Of a stretch of 64,000 nt of DNA, positions 35,901 through 63,943 are shown one piece after another. The DNA is from Aplectana chamaeleonis (lineage: Eukaryota > Nematoda > Chromadorea > Rhabditida > Cosmocercidae). Each line of letters begins with the position of its first letter. Within the stretch, counting starts at the first letter, position 1. Below the pieces are notes generated by a model. The model had not been told where the DNA came from. It did no database searches and saw nothing but the letters and a program-made list of their open reading frames with translations. The stretch is from NCBI GenBank assembly GCA_029168955.1, contig JAPDOI010000063.1, positions 2,216,501 through 2,280,500 on the forward strand. The letters run 5' to 3'. Made by a program: the position numbers and the translations under genes.

Positions 35901-38900
35901 GCTTCGCCTATCGGCAGATTACCCGTGGAATGGAAGCGTGCACCAGAAGGAGTGCCATCTATCTGACGCAATCCGCAAGGCCATGAATGCGGCTACCCCT
36001 ATCGGTCGCGTCAAGACGTTCTATCCAAATGTCAACAGGGAAATCCTCGACAAAATTAGAACGAGAGATGCGAGGAGAGCGGTTAATCATCTGGACCCCG
36101 TGATTGCTGAGCTTGACAGTGAGATCAAAAAGGATTTGGACAGACACAAGAAAGAAGAGTGGGAGAAGTTCACCGGACAGATGGACTTTAAGACGGACAG
36201 TGCAGCTACTTGGAAGGTTTTACGGAAGCTTTCGGGCAAAAGCTCACCCGCCACCGTCTCCACTATCGAATTCGACAACGGCGTATTCAAATCAGGAAAG
36301 GAAGCCGCTTAAGCGCTCGGGAAAAGTTTTTTCATCACCAGTGCTAAACGAGGTCCGCAGAATAGAGTGACTGTAAGAGAGCTATGCCGCCTCCCGCTTA
36401 TGAGCACGGCCGAAGCGTTTACTACGACGCAAATTGAGAAGATTATAAAGGAAATGCGGAACTCTAGAGCTATTGGTCCTGATGGGATATGTCCTGCTGT
36501 CTTGAAGAAGATACCCACTGACTTACTACCGCTCCTCACTGATGTGATAAACTCCTCGTTCATGTCGTGTACTATCCCGCAGAATTGGAAGATGGCAAAC
36601 GTCGTTCCGCTGCCCAAGCCTGGCAAGCCCCAAGCTTCAGTCAAGGGATACCGGCCCATTAGCTTGTTGTCTTCTTTTTGCTAAAGTAGCTGAAAAGCTG
36701 ATCGTCAAAGACCTGGCCGAGCACAACGAGAGACAGGTGTTTCAGCATGGATTCAGAAAAATGCATTCCACCACGACAGCTTTGTTAGAAATTACGAGCT
36801 ATGCAATTGATGGTTTCAACGCGTATAAGCCGGAAAGAACTGTAGCAGTTGCCTTGGATCTCACTTCAAGGCTTTCGACACAGTGAATCTTGGTATCTTA
36901 TCAAACAACTTACTGGAGTCATCAATCCCGCCATGGCAAAAGCGCTGGATAGCTGCATTCACTAAGGGAAGACGGGCTAGAGTGATGTTCCAGAATCATG
37001 TCTCAAACAGCATTCCGATTGCAGCTGGAGTCCCACAGGGCGGTGTATTGTCGCCTGCCCTCTTCAGTCTGTACCTCGAAGATATGCCCGCCCACCCCAA
37101 GATATCAAGGTGGTCGCTTACGCTGATGATATGACTGTCTTGTGTCGTGATCGACATAAATGTGGCCACCGCTAAGATTAACGGGTACTTGACCGCACTG
37201 AAAAGCTTCTTCGACCGCAAAATGCTGAAGATTTCTGCGTCAAAGTCATCGGTATCCGTACTCACAACGGACCCATCTGAACACAGCGCACATCCGTATG
37301 TCGTATGGAATGGAGATCGTTTGCCTGCCGCCCGCTTCCCAAAACTTCTCGGACTCGTACTCGATCCATCGCTCAAATTCCATAAGAACACGGAACAGAA
37401 GCAGGCTATCGTTAAAGCTGAAGCTTAACGTGCTTAGAGCCCTGGGCGGTACAACATGGGGTAGTAGCAAAGAAACCATTATTACAACGTATAAGGCTAT
37501 TCTCCAGCCTGCACTGGAATACGGCGCCCCAGTTTGGCAGCATCTAGTTTCGGAATCCTCCTGGACTAAGATGCAACGCATACAGAATGCGGCTCTTCGA
37601 ATCGCCACCGGATGTGCAAGAAGTTCCCCGGTCGATCACTTGCATGCTGAGACCCGCTTATTACCAGTAAGGGAGCACTGTGAGCTCCAGGCCCAACAAT
37701 TTTTCATCAACATTGTCAAACAACCAAATCACCCCTCTTGGAGAGTGCTAAACCCCGTCAGAGAAAGAAAGATCAGAAAGCCATTCGCCGATGCTCCCAG
37801 CAAAGTCAATCTGCAGAGATGGCACGACTCACTGCAAGAACGACTCCGTCTATTGCGCGAGGAGCATACTCAGTTTGTACGGCGTCATCTGGAAAAGGCG
37901 GTCATTAATCCCATATTGGGGGTAGTGCCGCCCCAAGTCTGCACATCCGAGGCTCAACTCGGAAGAAGGGCCAGGTGCACGCTCGCATCATTACGCTGTG
38001 GTCACTCTACAATGCTAATGTCTTATGTAAGCAGGATTGACAGCAGTAAATCTGATGTGTGCCCGGACTGCGGTACCATCGGCCACGATACCGCACATTT
38101 ATTCAACTGTCCGGAGAGACCTACCACGCTGACCGTAATGGACTTATGGACGAATCCGTTACTGGTCGCCCAGTTCCTCAACCTATGACAAAACCCTCAA
38201 TGTGGCTGCAAAGAAGAAGAAGAAGACAGCAGTTGTGATAGGTTTGCTGCGTTCCGATTTCAATTTACGGCAGTATTAACATAGTTTTCAGTATTCTTAT
38301 AACCCTAACTTGCCCGGCAAATCTATACGACATACCCCAGATTTTGCGATTCTAGATTTCGCGTTGGCTAAGCAGGAAAACTGTGAACGCCAGTCAACGC
38401 AGCAAATTCAAAAACCACTGGGTACAAATTTTCGAAACCATGCATCAAATTCTAGATATGGTCGGCATGGATCCTGAAGAGACTTTGCGTTCCCCATTTG
38501 AGGTTGGCGCAAATTCGGTGCACCTATGTTATAGCATATGGCACCAAGTTTGCGCCAACCTTCAACAGTGAACGCGAAGTCTCTTCCGAATCCACGCCGA
38601 CGTTAACTGTGCCAGAGAAAACCCTAAAGATCTTTTCAAAGCTGTATGACACAAATGAAGTTTTCGTTTGTCTTGGGGTGGAGTCTGCAAAGCTCATGGG
38701 TGGAGTTTTCGAAAATTTTCGGCTCGATATAGCTCAAATTTGGTAATCTCGATTAGTTGGGGCAATACGATCCCACTAACGTAGGTATCTCAACAACATT
38801 TTTCAAGCGTGCCTGCTGCCTTTAGGATCTACAATTCATCTCCGCACACGCGTTCAGTCCGCAAAGTGCACGCTGATTGCGAAAGCGTGCTGCGGCGCGG

Positions 38901-41900
38901 TTGCGAATATCCTCAGATAGAACTGTGGGATCACCCGGGCGGTTTTTGCCTTTGATGCCCGGGTGTTCCCACCGCCCGAATGATCCCACAGTTCTGTCTG
39001 AGGATACTCGCAACCGCGCCGCAGCACCCTTTCGCAATCAGCGTGCACTATGCGGACTTAACGGCTTTGCGGGGGTGAACTGTACTATCTAACAAATCGT
39101 GTTGACATGCTAGAAGCCAAATTTTAATGGATATCGTCCGCAATATGCGCCCCTTCAGCCAAAAACGGTCAATTTGAGCTTAGCCACGGGATTGTATTAA
39201 CCGCCATGAGCGTAGAATTGATGCCGAGGAGTATCCCATAAACTTTCCATCAAATTAGAGGCAAAGTTCACGATTAAAAGCTAGTTTTCAATGTTTTTGA
39301 GTAGACGAGTTCTCGAAGGGAAGAATAAGAGGGGAAGTTCCCACAAAACTCAAATATCGGAGAAAAAAACGTTCAAAAACGCCTCCAAGATAGGTGTGTT
39401 TAGGATGACTGTAGACTTTGAAGAATCCAGGCGTTGGAAACGGTTTTGCGCTTCAAAATTCTCAGGTATAAGGCTTCGTTTTCTGTTTGTTCGACCGAAA
39501 ACTCCTTCAAAAATAAGATGGCCCAATGCACATGCTTGGATGTTAGAACCTTTCGGGATGAACGAAATTCAAGTAATCGGCAATTGTTACTCTGTTGAAA
39601 TAAACCGTGGACAACTGTGATATGACGTGGGGGGTGGGTGATCCAATGGGTCGGATGGTCCACAAAAGTTTCGCCACTTTCCTAACCACTTTTCTTCGTA
39701 CTTCCGTCCTTTCTTAGAGGAACCCAAGCTAGCGGGAAAAAAACCGGGCAACTTTTTCGTTGCGAACACTGCCTTCAAGGAAACCTCAGAATTCGTCCCT
39801 GAGGTTGGTCTGTGCCTTTGAGCAGAAATAAACCGGTAGGGCTCATAAAAATAGGCGATTTCTTGTTTGAAGCGCTTCAATTTTTGAGCTCTTGCAGCAA
39901 GTATTGCTCTGCAATTGCGTACAGGTGTTTTCAACGGCCCCGAGCGCGACAGCATTGTTGTCTTGAACAAAATCTGGGGGGGGGGGGAGAAGGCCTAAAT
40001 AATTTTTCGAAACATTGTGAGCAGTTCTCTGCCTGAAAGGTCATTTGTTCTCTGGTCGATGTTAGTCAAGGAAATTCCATGAAAAACTAATGTAAAACAA
40101 AGAAAAAACCCACGAATAATCGTATTTTCGCATCCAACTGCTGATACCAGCGTGCAGCATCCTTCTGGTGCTGGAAACCAACGATTTTTTTTTAAATTAG
40201 ACCGATGGCAGCTAAGGTCGTGCACAGACTGCATAGTCGACGCACGCTCGCCACGCACCGCACTGCAGTAGAACCCAAACAACACGTTTTTCCCAACACT
40301 TCGAAATAGCGCTTACTGAAGGATCTTACAATGTTGCTGCTTTCAGTGAAAACGCCAGCTTTCATACGCCTGCGGTGCGTGACGGATGCAATTGCAGACT
40401 GTGCAACTCGCATAGAAATAACTCCACCTCCTCTGTCAAATGCTCGATCCATGCGTCCAAAACCGCCTCGAATCGGTATTCGGGTCCAGTGGGAACATCC
40501 TTAGGACAAGGTTCATTCATAATTCTGTCAAATTCAGCCTTACACTTCTGAAATGTATGAACGCATATAAGGTTAAATATCACATATTTTTTGTAACGAC
40601 GTATTAACAAATAAGACTAACCCCCGCTTTGTAATAATCCATTGGTCTTCTCTCATAACGTGTAAGTCTAGTGTCGTCCAGCGACTCAGCACATCGAACA
40701 TGCCTGCAAAAAAACAATAGTGTATCGTACCTATCCACCAAACTTCCATGACCATTTATAAACCGTTCTTGATTTTAAAGGTAATGTCCACGATTAATTT
40801 TGCCTTCGTTTTTTCGCCGGAAATCGAAAGGCCTGGGTCTTACTGGAGCGATACGGTCGAAAGAATGAAGGAAAACCGGCATGAAAGACCTCTTATCGAC
40901 TTCGAAATCCGCTCGTGCTTGATCTTTCAAATCAATCGATACGTATATGACACACGGGAGGAAAGGACTAGCGCAAGCGGATTTTGAAGCCATCAGGGAC
41001 TATTTCGGGCTCGTTTTTGTTCGTACTTTCGATTCTATCGCTCCAATGAAACCCCGATCTTTCGATTTTCGGCACAAAAAAAACGAAGGCGAAATTTATC
41101 GTGGACACTGGTTTTAAGATTCCCAGAGAAATTGCGGCCAAATTTCACCCCAGGGAATTATTTGTAGTGTGAATACACAGCTGATGTCGCTTTCCAGGTA
41201 TTCTGAAGATTAAGGTAGCTACACCATAGCTATGTCAATGTTCAAGAACCGCGGGAGAAGCCTTTAAAAGCAGATCTAGCTTCGAGAATACTGAGTTTCC
41301 CCCTGCAACAAGAATGTGTACTACTTCCTGTAAAAAACAGCATTGCCAACTGCAGACACAACAGTTCCATATTGGCATAGTAAGGAATGTCACTCACACC
41401 AACTATCCTTTGCTATCATTCACCCCCCCCCCCCCTCATTCCCGCTACATCCGTGCACCGACCTCAGAGCTCAACCGGAAGAGGCTCCTGCAGATGGAGC
41501 ACGCCAGATTCGTCAATGAATACATCTCCTGTGCCCCTCCCAATTCTATACTCGACGTTATACCTCCGAAGGTCGATGATAGTGAAATGGATTTACCAAG
41601 ACGCTCCCGAGTAATTTTGGCAGGTCTGCGCTGTGGACATTCCTAATTCCTTAAGGCCTATGTCCATAGAATCGATCCATCGGTCCCCAATGTATGTCCT
41701 GACTGCCACGGCACAGGGCATGATTCATTACATTTATTTTTCTGCCCAGCTCGACTAACTTCACTGACAGCTCTGGATATGTGAGAAAAGCCGTGCGGTG
41801 TGACACCTTTCTACGCCTATGACAAGATGCTCGTTGTGGCCGATAAGAAGAAGAAGAAGAATACTGAGTTGGAGGTGTTTGGAAATGTGCGTGGCTTCAG

Positions 41901-43290
41901 GAACACCGCATACAACGTCTTCTGAAACAGACAAGACCTCAAGAACATCGGGAAAAACTGGATTCAAAACGGGCCGAGCCTTAGAAACATCGCGCGTTTG
42001 GAAGCGAGAATGGACTCAAGAACATGCGTAGAGAATCTTTAGAAATGCGCGTGGCTCCAAGAGACATCGGACAGAACACCTGCAAAAGTGGGCGTGGCTT
42101 CGGCAACATCGCGAAAATGGGGTCTAAAAATGGGCATGGCTCGAAGGACACCGCGCTACGCGCGCCTGAGAATGGGCGTGGCTTCATGAGCATCACGCAA
42201 AACGTCATTGGAAGAAGGCGCGCATACGAGAACACCACTTGAAGCGACCCAAAAAGTGAGTGTGGACATATAAGCACAGTGACAACATCTTAAGAAGCGG
42301 GAGGGGTTTCAATGATGCAGCGTAAGACGTCTCTATACTTCGATAATATCGATTAGGACCACTTTGAAAGTGAGCGTGGCTTTGGAGGCAGCGCACGAAG
42401 TGTATCTAAAAGTGAGCGTGGCTTCAGAAACATCACGGAAACGATTTTTAAAATAGGAAGCAACTCTATGAATACTGCGCTAAACACGCCTAAGAATGGG
42501 CGTGGCTTCGTCATCATCACACAAAACGTCCTTGAAAGAGGGCGCGAATGCGATAACATCGCTTTAGCGTCCTAAAAAGTGTGTTAGGCCTTAAAAACAC
42601 AGCGGCTACATCCTTAGAAGCGAGAAGGGTTTCAAAGATACAGCGTAAGACGTCTCTATACTTCAATGATACCGCCTAGAACCACCTTGAAAGTGGGCGA
42701 GGCTCCAAGAAACATCACGGTCAACGTCCTTGAAGGAAAGCGCGGATAGTGGACAGTGCCATACCGACACAGCAACGACATTCTTAGAAGTAGGAAGAGC
42801 TTCTAAAAAATTGCGCAAGCTGTCCATAGAAGTGGGCGTGGCTTCGGGCATACCGCACAAGCATCCATAATTAGGACGTGACCTGGGAAACATCGCGCTG
42901 ACCCATTGAACAAGTGGGCGTGGCTTAGCAAACACCTCGTCAAACGTTCACAGAAAAGGGCAGCATTCGACAGCAGCCCCCGATACCTCTCTAAAAATAG
43001 GCGTGGCTACGGGTTCACCGTTTCAAACGCGCTTGCAGAGTGCAGTGACCTTAAGTACCCCATAGAAGAAAAACAGGCCATACCAGCCTTCCTCCGAATC
43101 CTCCTTGTAGTACTGGAAAAGCTTGAGACGCTCCAAATTCGTCCATGGAATTCCACGCCAGTCCTTCTCCCTGAACACATGTATGTACAACAAATCTGCC
43201 TGTTATAGATTCTAGATGACCATTAGCTAACCTCATCATCTTCGCTCCTTACCGATACTCAATATGAGCTAACAGGAAGCAATTATGACG
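17973..43290 (-). CDS. BRD8: BRD8-type bromodomain protein (NuA4/TIP60 subunit family), at least 20 exons
   Basis: Exons: 43253-43290, 43084-43170, 40622-40703, 40428-40547, 34659-34754, 34492-34599, 34333-34436, 31827-31905, 31656-31766, 28463-28677, 28256-28390, 26192-26330, 26019-26126, 25449-25499, 25279-25388, 21872-21946, 21730-21804, 21458-21484, 21194-21287, 17973-18035; all junctions keep phase (1917 nt). BRD8 is the acetyl-lysine reader of the nuclear NuA4/TIP60 acetyltransferase complex. Seen: Myb/SANT-like N-terminus ([39 protein letters not shown]), a charged coiled coil, Ser/Pro/Arg-rich linker, an AT-hook (RPRGRPPKR, 31660-31690), then a bromodomain ([45 protein letters not shown]) with the PGY tyrosine and the FNS asparagine, and a basic tail ending GSMKKK. 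Odd: PMDL of the family reads SSDL here. The first coding exon is not found upstream of 43290; the exon at 21194 has two open frames and the in-phase one was taken. Confidence 0.85.
18547..19169. mobile_element. Inverted dimer of two mariner transposase 3' ends
   Basis: The minus arm (18547-18890) and the plus arm (18880-19169) encode the same C-terminal part of a mariner transposase head to head: HDNARP, WEVLPH, SPDLAPS(D/G)[13 protein letters not shown]. Outer ends are mirror copies of TGAGCCTTGTTTGTTTTTGA. The plus arm keeps the third catalytic Asp (SDYH) and runs in frame to GNYFVA; in the minus arm it is Gly. No N-terminal domain is present, so neither arm can be active. It lies in the last intron of the BRD8 gene. 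Confidence 0.85.
19290..19450. repeat. Dispersed repeat, inverse partner at 21340-21440
   Basis: In inverse orientation to 21340-21440 it shares ATCGATTCTCG, GATTCACAGCAAA and AATTxGGxTCxCTCGG, and a following AGGAG..GACTTCAAGGCAT. No tRNA-like fold or RT. Possibly a SINE or an old transposon; unassigned. Confidence 0.5.
19771..19828. repeat. Small hairpin, AGATCAACTTCTC arms
   Basis: AGATCAACTTCTC is followed about 30 bases later by its inverse GAGAAGAAGTTGATCT (one extra base). Function unknown. Confidence 0.5.
20714..21185. repeat. TA-flanked hairpin MITE, CAATACCGCTCG family
   Basis: Starts CAATACCGCTCGTAGGATTT and ends with its inverse GAGCGGTATTG; TA lies on both sides (20712-20713, 21186-21187). 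Arms exceed 100 bp. The element sits six bases inside the intron after the donor of the BRD8 exon 21194-21287. Confidence 0.85.
22729..22869. repeat. Short hairpin element (CTAAGGGACCGAATAG arms)
   Basis: Left CTAAGGGACCGAATAG..CCCGCCG..GAAAGGCG, right CGCCTTTCAACGGCGGG..CTATTCGGCCCCTAAG, with a second inner pairing ATGCAATGGGGGAGAATCGAT / ATCGATACTCCTCCATTGCAT-type. GC-rich, non-coding. The motif TTGTTCAGGGTCA..CCC just downstream (22873) recurs at 29578. Confidence 0.7.
23292..23460. repeat. 5' half of a TTAA MITE, AGGCAGTATTCACGAT
   Basis: TTAA at 23288-23291 then AGGCAGTATTCACGAT. The interior GGAAATCGA..GTCCATTGCAA..GAGCCATAGA matches 51160-51260 and 52135-52200. The right half is missing; a LINE fragment follows. 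Confidence 0.7.
23478..24056 (+). mobile_element. 5'-truncated LINE copy, interrupted by a MITE
   Basis: TATGGACGAATCC..CTGGTCGCCCAG at 23501 and ATGACAAAACCCTCGATGTGG(C) with AAG repeats at 24018-24056 match the 3' end of the full LINE at 34776-38225. An 8 bp direct repeat AGAGTGGC flanks it (23470-23477, 24057-24064). The 5' junction carries a 12 bp inverted scrap (GATTCGTCCATA against TATGGACGAATC), typical of messy reverse-transcription ends. It lies antisense in a BRD8 intron. Confidence 0.85.
23541..24016. repeat. MITE nested in the LINE fragment, 17 bp perfect TIRs
   Basis: Ends AGCCTAGTTTTGACTGC and its exact inverse, flanked by a TAT duplication (23538-23540, 24017-24019). Removing the element and one TAT restores the LINE sequence. 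The interior is rich in GCAGCGAT words. Confidence 0.85.
24634..25065 (-). mobile_element. Decayed Tc1-like transposase fragment
   Basis: The minus-strand 143-codon frame contains a region resembling the GPIHWIDGxMxxxVYxxIL block of Tc1 transposases (here [21 protein letters not shown] in two pieces), with [19 protein letters not shown] where Tc1 has PKHTS..W....I.VM.WP. Catalytic acidic residues are not evident. Intronic, same strand as BRD8. Confidence 0.65.
26578..26695. repeat. MITE, TTTAGTCTGAYGMATGG family
   Basis: Inverse-oriented relative of 15829-15942; shares CGATTCGCGCGGGGTGATCT-type interior and CAGACTAAAATTAT flank. Confidence 0.65.
27016..27250. repeat. Imperfect hairpin element
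   Basis: Left AGTCTGTTCGAATAAGACTG..GCGTGCGTG against right CACGCTCGCGG..CAATCTCATTCGACAAAGCT. Overlapping ORFs on both strands are mirror translations. Confidence 0.5.
27505..27612. repeat. Small hairpin between 14 bp direct repeats
   Basis: AGCAGTTGTATTGTTGAACTG and its inverse CAGTTCAACAAAACAACTGC enclose about 60 bp. ACTGAGTATATGACT occurs on both outer sides (about 27453 and 27614). Confidence 0.6.
28678..31655. other. BRD8 intron without recognised genes
   Basis: About 3 kb. Several overlapping ORFs (28863-29472) show no family features. AATTCACC words recur at 30128, 30635, 30690 and 30720. A G10 run lies at 30466-30475. The TTGTTCAGGGTCA motif at 29578 matches 22873. Confidence 0.4.
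32200..34290. repeat. Tandem array, ~115 bp unit with GGGCGGGGCTTCGG
   Basis: The unit runs roughly GTGGGCGGGGCGTCGGAATC, GTGAGTAGGATGTGTTATGG, GCTCTGACA, CTTCATGAAAATGGGCGGGG, CTTCGGGTTACCGCG, AACGTCGTGAAAA. It repeats from 32200 to 32930 and again from 33647 to 34290. The gap is the RPS20 retrocopy. In a BRD8 intron. The short ORFs on both strands are by-products. Confidence 0.85.
32931..33646 (+). pseudogene. rps-20: SL1-headed processed retropseudogene of ribosomal protein RPS20 (uS10)
   Basis: The protein part (33041-33396) aligns along its whole length with RPS20, a small-subunit protein: [58 protein letters not shown], then in another frame [12 protein letters not shown] and [18 protein letters not shown]. 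It is intronless. The start codon is lost (ATA at 33041, where [10 protein letters not shown] follows) and a small indel near 33281 shifts the frame, so it is dead. It begins exactly with the nematode SL1 leader (32931-32952; GGTTTAATTACCCAAGTTTG then AG) and ends in nine A. The surrounding tandem array is interrupted exactly at both ends. This is therefore a reverse-transcribed, trans-spliced, polyadenylated mRNA. Confidence 0.93.
34764..34775. repeat. LINE target-site duplication, left copy
   Basis: ACAGCAGTTGTG, repeated exactly at 38226-38237 after the LINE's AAG tail. Confidence 0.92.
34776..38225 (+). mobile_element. Near full-length LINE (non-LTR retrotransposon), decayed ORF
   Basis: 3450 bp between 12 bp duplications, tail (AAG)n. 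In order: a 2A-like [10 protein letters not shown] (34924-34953); a PHD-like zinc finger ([19 protein letters not shown], 34968-35115); an APE-type endonuclease ([24 protein letters not shown] near 35560, SDHVP near 35780); reverse transcriptase ([13 protein letters not shown] 36470, YRPISLLSS 36650, [13 protein letters not shown] 37030, AYADDM about 37115); and a C-terminal zinc knuckle [18 protein letters not shown] (38060). The frame breaks at least six times, with an in-frame TAA at 36310, so it is dead. Domain order fits the I/Jockey/Ingi-Vingi group; the clade is my inference. It lies antisense in a BRD8 intron, 21 bases from an exon. Confidence 0.92.
38455..38570. repeat. Hairpin repeat GTTGGCGCAAA, related to 44050-44145
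   Basis: GGTTGGCGCAAATTCGGTGC is followed by its inverse GCACCAAGTTTGCGCCAACC-type arm. The flank TCGGCATGGAT..CTTTGCGTTCC recurs at 44082-44120. Confidence 0.65.
38827..39090. repeat. Hairpin MITE with ~110 bp arms
   Basis: GTCCGCAAAGTGCACGCTGA at 38857 returns in inverse at 39057; the centre GATCACCCGGGCGG / CCGCCCGAATGATC also pairs. Confidence 0.8.
39259..39774. repeat. Decayed TTAA-type MITE, AGGCAAAGTTCACGAT
   Basis: The left end AGGCAAAGTTCACGAT follows TTAG; the right end GCGAACACTGCCT precedes TCAA. Related to 11164-11649. Confidence 0.65.
40779..41113. repeat. TTAA-flanked MITE, 335 bp
   Basis: AGGTAATGTCCACGATTAAT..GCCTTCGTTTTTTC at the left and its inverse at the right, TTAA on both sides (40775-40778, 41114-41117). 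Arms include CGAAAATCGAAAG. Confidence 0.8.
41298..41858 (+). mobile_element. 5'-truncated LINE copy, same family as 34776-38225
   Basis: Encodes the C-terminal part: [22 protein letters not shown], then [18 protein letters not shown], and ends in AAG repeats. Exact 12 bp duplications GAATACTGAGTT at 41286-41297 and 41859-41870. Antisense in a BRD8 intron. A C13 run lies inside (41423-41435). Confidence 0.92.
41870..43020. repeat. Tandem array of GTGGGCGTGGCTTC units with a ~325 bp higher-order repeat
   Basis: GGGCGTGGCTTC, or one-base variants, recurs every 50-60 bases with AACATCGCG or ATCACG following. A longer block starting near 42180 (CATCACGCAAAACGTC..GCGTAAGACGTCTCTATACT) repeats near 42505, giving a second level of about 325 bp. 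Related in sequence to the array at 32200-34290. Confidence 0.8.
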
Positions 43291-45394
43291 CTGAAAAGAG
43301 AAACAAACTATGTAGTAGGTAGAGAATAGACCCCACTTTTTTCAGATGAAACATGCTCACGAAATGTTGAAAATTTTGGGATCATCTTGCAGATTGTTTT
43401 AAAGGAATTATTTACGCTGAAAAACGTTTTTTCCAAATCATTTTCACCAAGTTTTGAGTTGATAAATTGAAAAGGTCAAGAAATGCTCCAATCTATTCAT
43501 CTGAAAATCAATAAAAATTTATTTACCTACTTTGTAGAGCGATTTATTCATTTTCATACGACCTACAAAAATTTCAAAATTTCGCCAAAAAAGTCTGGAT
43601 TTCGCGTGAATTTTCCGAATCGTTTTAGACGCAATCCTCAGAAAACTGAAAACACCTTACATTCAACATAACAACCCAAAAGCAAGTTACATCAAACTAA
43701 TATCGACCCCTGCAGATTACTGGCAACTTATCTTGAGCCTTATAGGTTATACGAGGTGCATCCGCCACACAATGTACTTTCATCGCTACGCCAAATGTTG
43801 CAAGTGACTTACATTCGCCACCATATGCAACAAGTATTTTGTTTTCAGGAGTTTAAATTGACAGCGGTGGACCAGATGTCACTCCATGTCTCTAGGAAAA
43901 CTTGTCATCTACAACTAACTTATTTTTCGTTTAAAGTTCGCACATAACATGCTAAGCACACAGAGCAAGTTGCGTGAAGCCTTCAAACAACTTGCGCCAG
44001 AGCCACAGGTAATGTTTAGGAGTGGCCAACTTCCTTTGGAAACGGCTCAAGCTCGAGCTGATTCTTATCTAAACAGTCGGCATGGATACTAAAGATACTT
44101 TGCGTTCCTTATTGAAGGTTGGCGCAAACTCGGTGCCATATGTGAGTTAGTTATGTGCAGCATAGGCAGGTTACGCGCAACATGATTAGGCATCCGAGTA
44201 ACCTACACTCGTTTGCATGTAACATCTGAGCATGTAATACACATATGAGCAAGCTGAATGCAACATAAGTGTAAGTTACGCGCAACAAAATAAGACATTT
44301 AAGTAGCTGCAATTCACGTGCAACATGATAAGACATTTGAGTAGCCTACATTAGTTTGCATGTAACATATGAGCATGTAATACATGTATAAGCTGACTGC
44401 AACATAGGTGCAAGTTACGCTCAGCATTATGAGACCTTCAAGTGACCCGCACTTCACAAGTTTCGCAACTTCAAGGAAAGTAGGAGCGGTCGGCCGGAAA
44501 TCAATACCTACGAATCCCATACCAACACTTGTGTTTCCGGTTGATAAACCGCAGTGATCTTCATGCATACTGATCCTTATCCAACCGCTTGTGCTTTTTT
44601 TGTTGATGCACAACTAGCGGTAGACTGAACTGTATGTGGAAGTTATACACAACACAAGTGCAATTCACATGCAATATATCTACAAGTTACCAGCAGCATA
44701 CGCTCAAGTTACGCCTATCATAAATGTAAGTTGTCTGAAACTTGCTTTATATTTCAACTTGTTCCCATCTTTCTAAGCAGTTTAACAAGATACGTTTGAA
44801 ATTTCATAATGTCACAGAACAAAAATGGGACATTTGAACCCATCTTTTGCTAAATTCACTGTAAATATAGTAAATAATTTTTTTATTCGCAAACCAGACA
44901 AAAAATGTACTGCGATACGCACAATATATAATAATTATACTCTGCAAGCATACAGAGTAGCAGTTACACAGCTAAATAAAAACATCTACACGAAACTCGG
45001 AAACGAAGTACAAGTAGATTATTACGCGAACAACAGTCGACTTCATTGAGGTGACTACCCTTGGTCGGATTCAACTGTGCGCTAACCCTGGGTCATCCGA
45101 TTTGGGCTGAATCTTAGGAGAGCACAACCGCTTGAATCCTCGAGCAAACCCTATTCTATATCGACGCAGCCGGGGCTAAAGCAATGATGAAATCCTCCTC
45201 TGAAGCGCATAGCAAAGTCAAGCGTGCGAACGCGTCGCGGCAGCGTTTTTTCCGCTTTTTCCTACTCAAAACTCTGAATTCTCCATAGAAGTGATTTGCC
45301 TTCAGGTAGCTGTCTCCTCAATGGAATCTTTCAAAGATACCCGTTCAGAAAGGAATACTAAAGAGCGGATCTTAAGAAGTCCTCGTCCAGTCTA
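43291..45394. other. Region between the BRD8 and kinase genes
   Basis: Should hold the unseen first exon of the BRD8 gene; no convincing ATG exon found. 44150-44450 contains two diverged copies of a ~140 bp unit (CATGTAACAT.TGAGCATGTAATAC..GCAACATA.GTG.AAGTTACGC). 44470-44600 is a relative of the MITE at 7004-7181. Confidence 0.5.

Positions 45395-63943
<18,549 letters not shown>

Noticed and set aside
40748..40987. 79-codon plus-strand ORF
   Set aside because: Inside the hairpin MITE 40779-41113.
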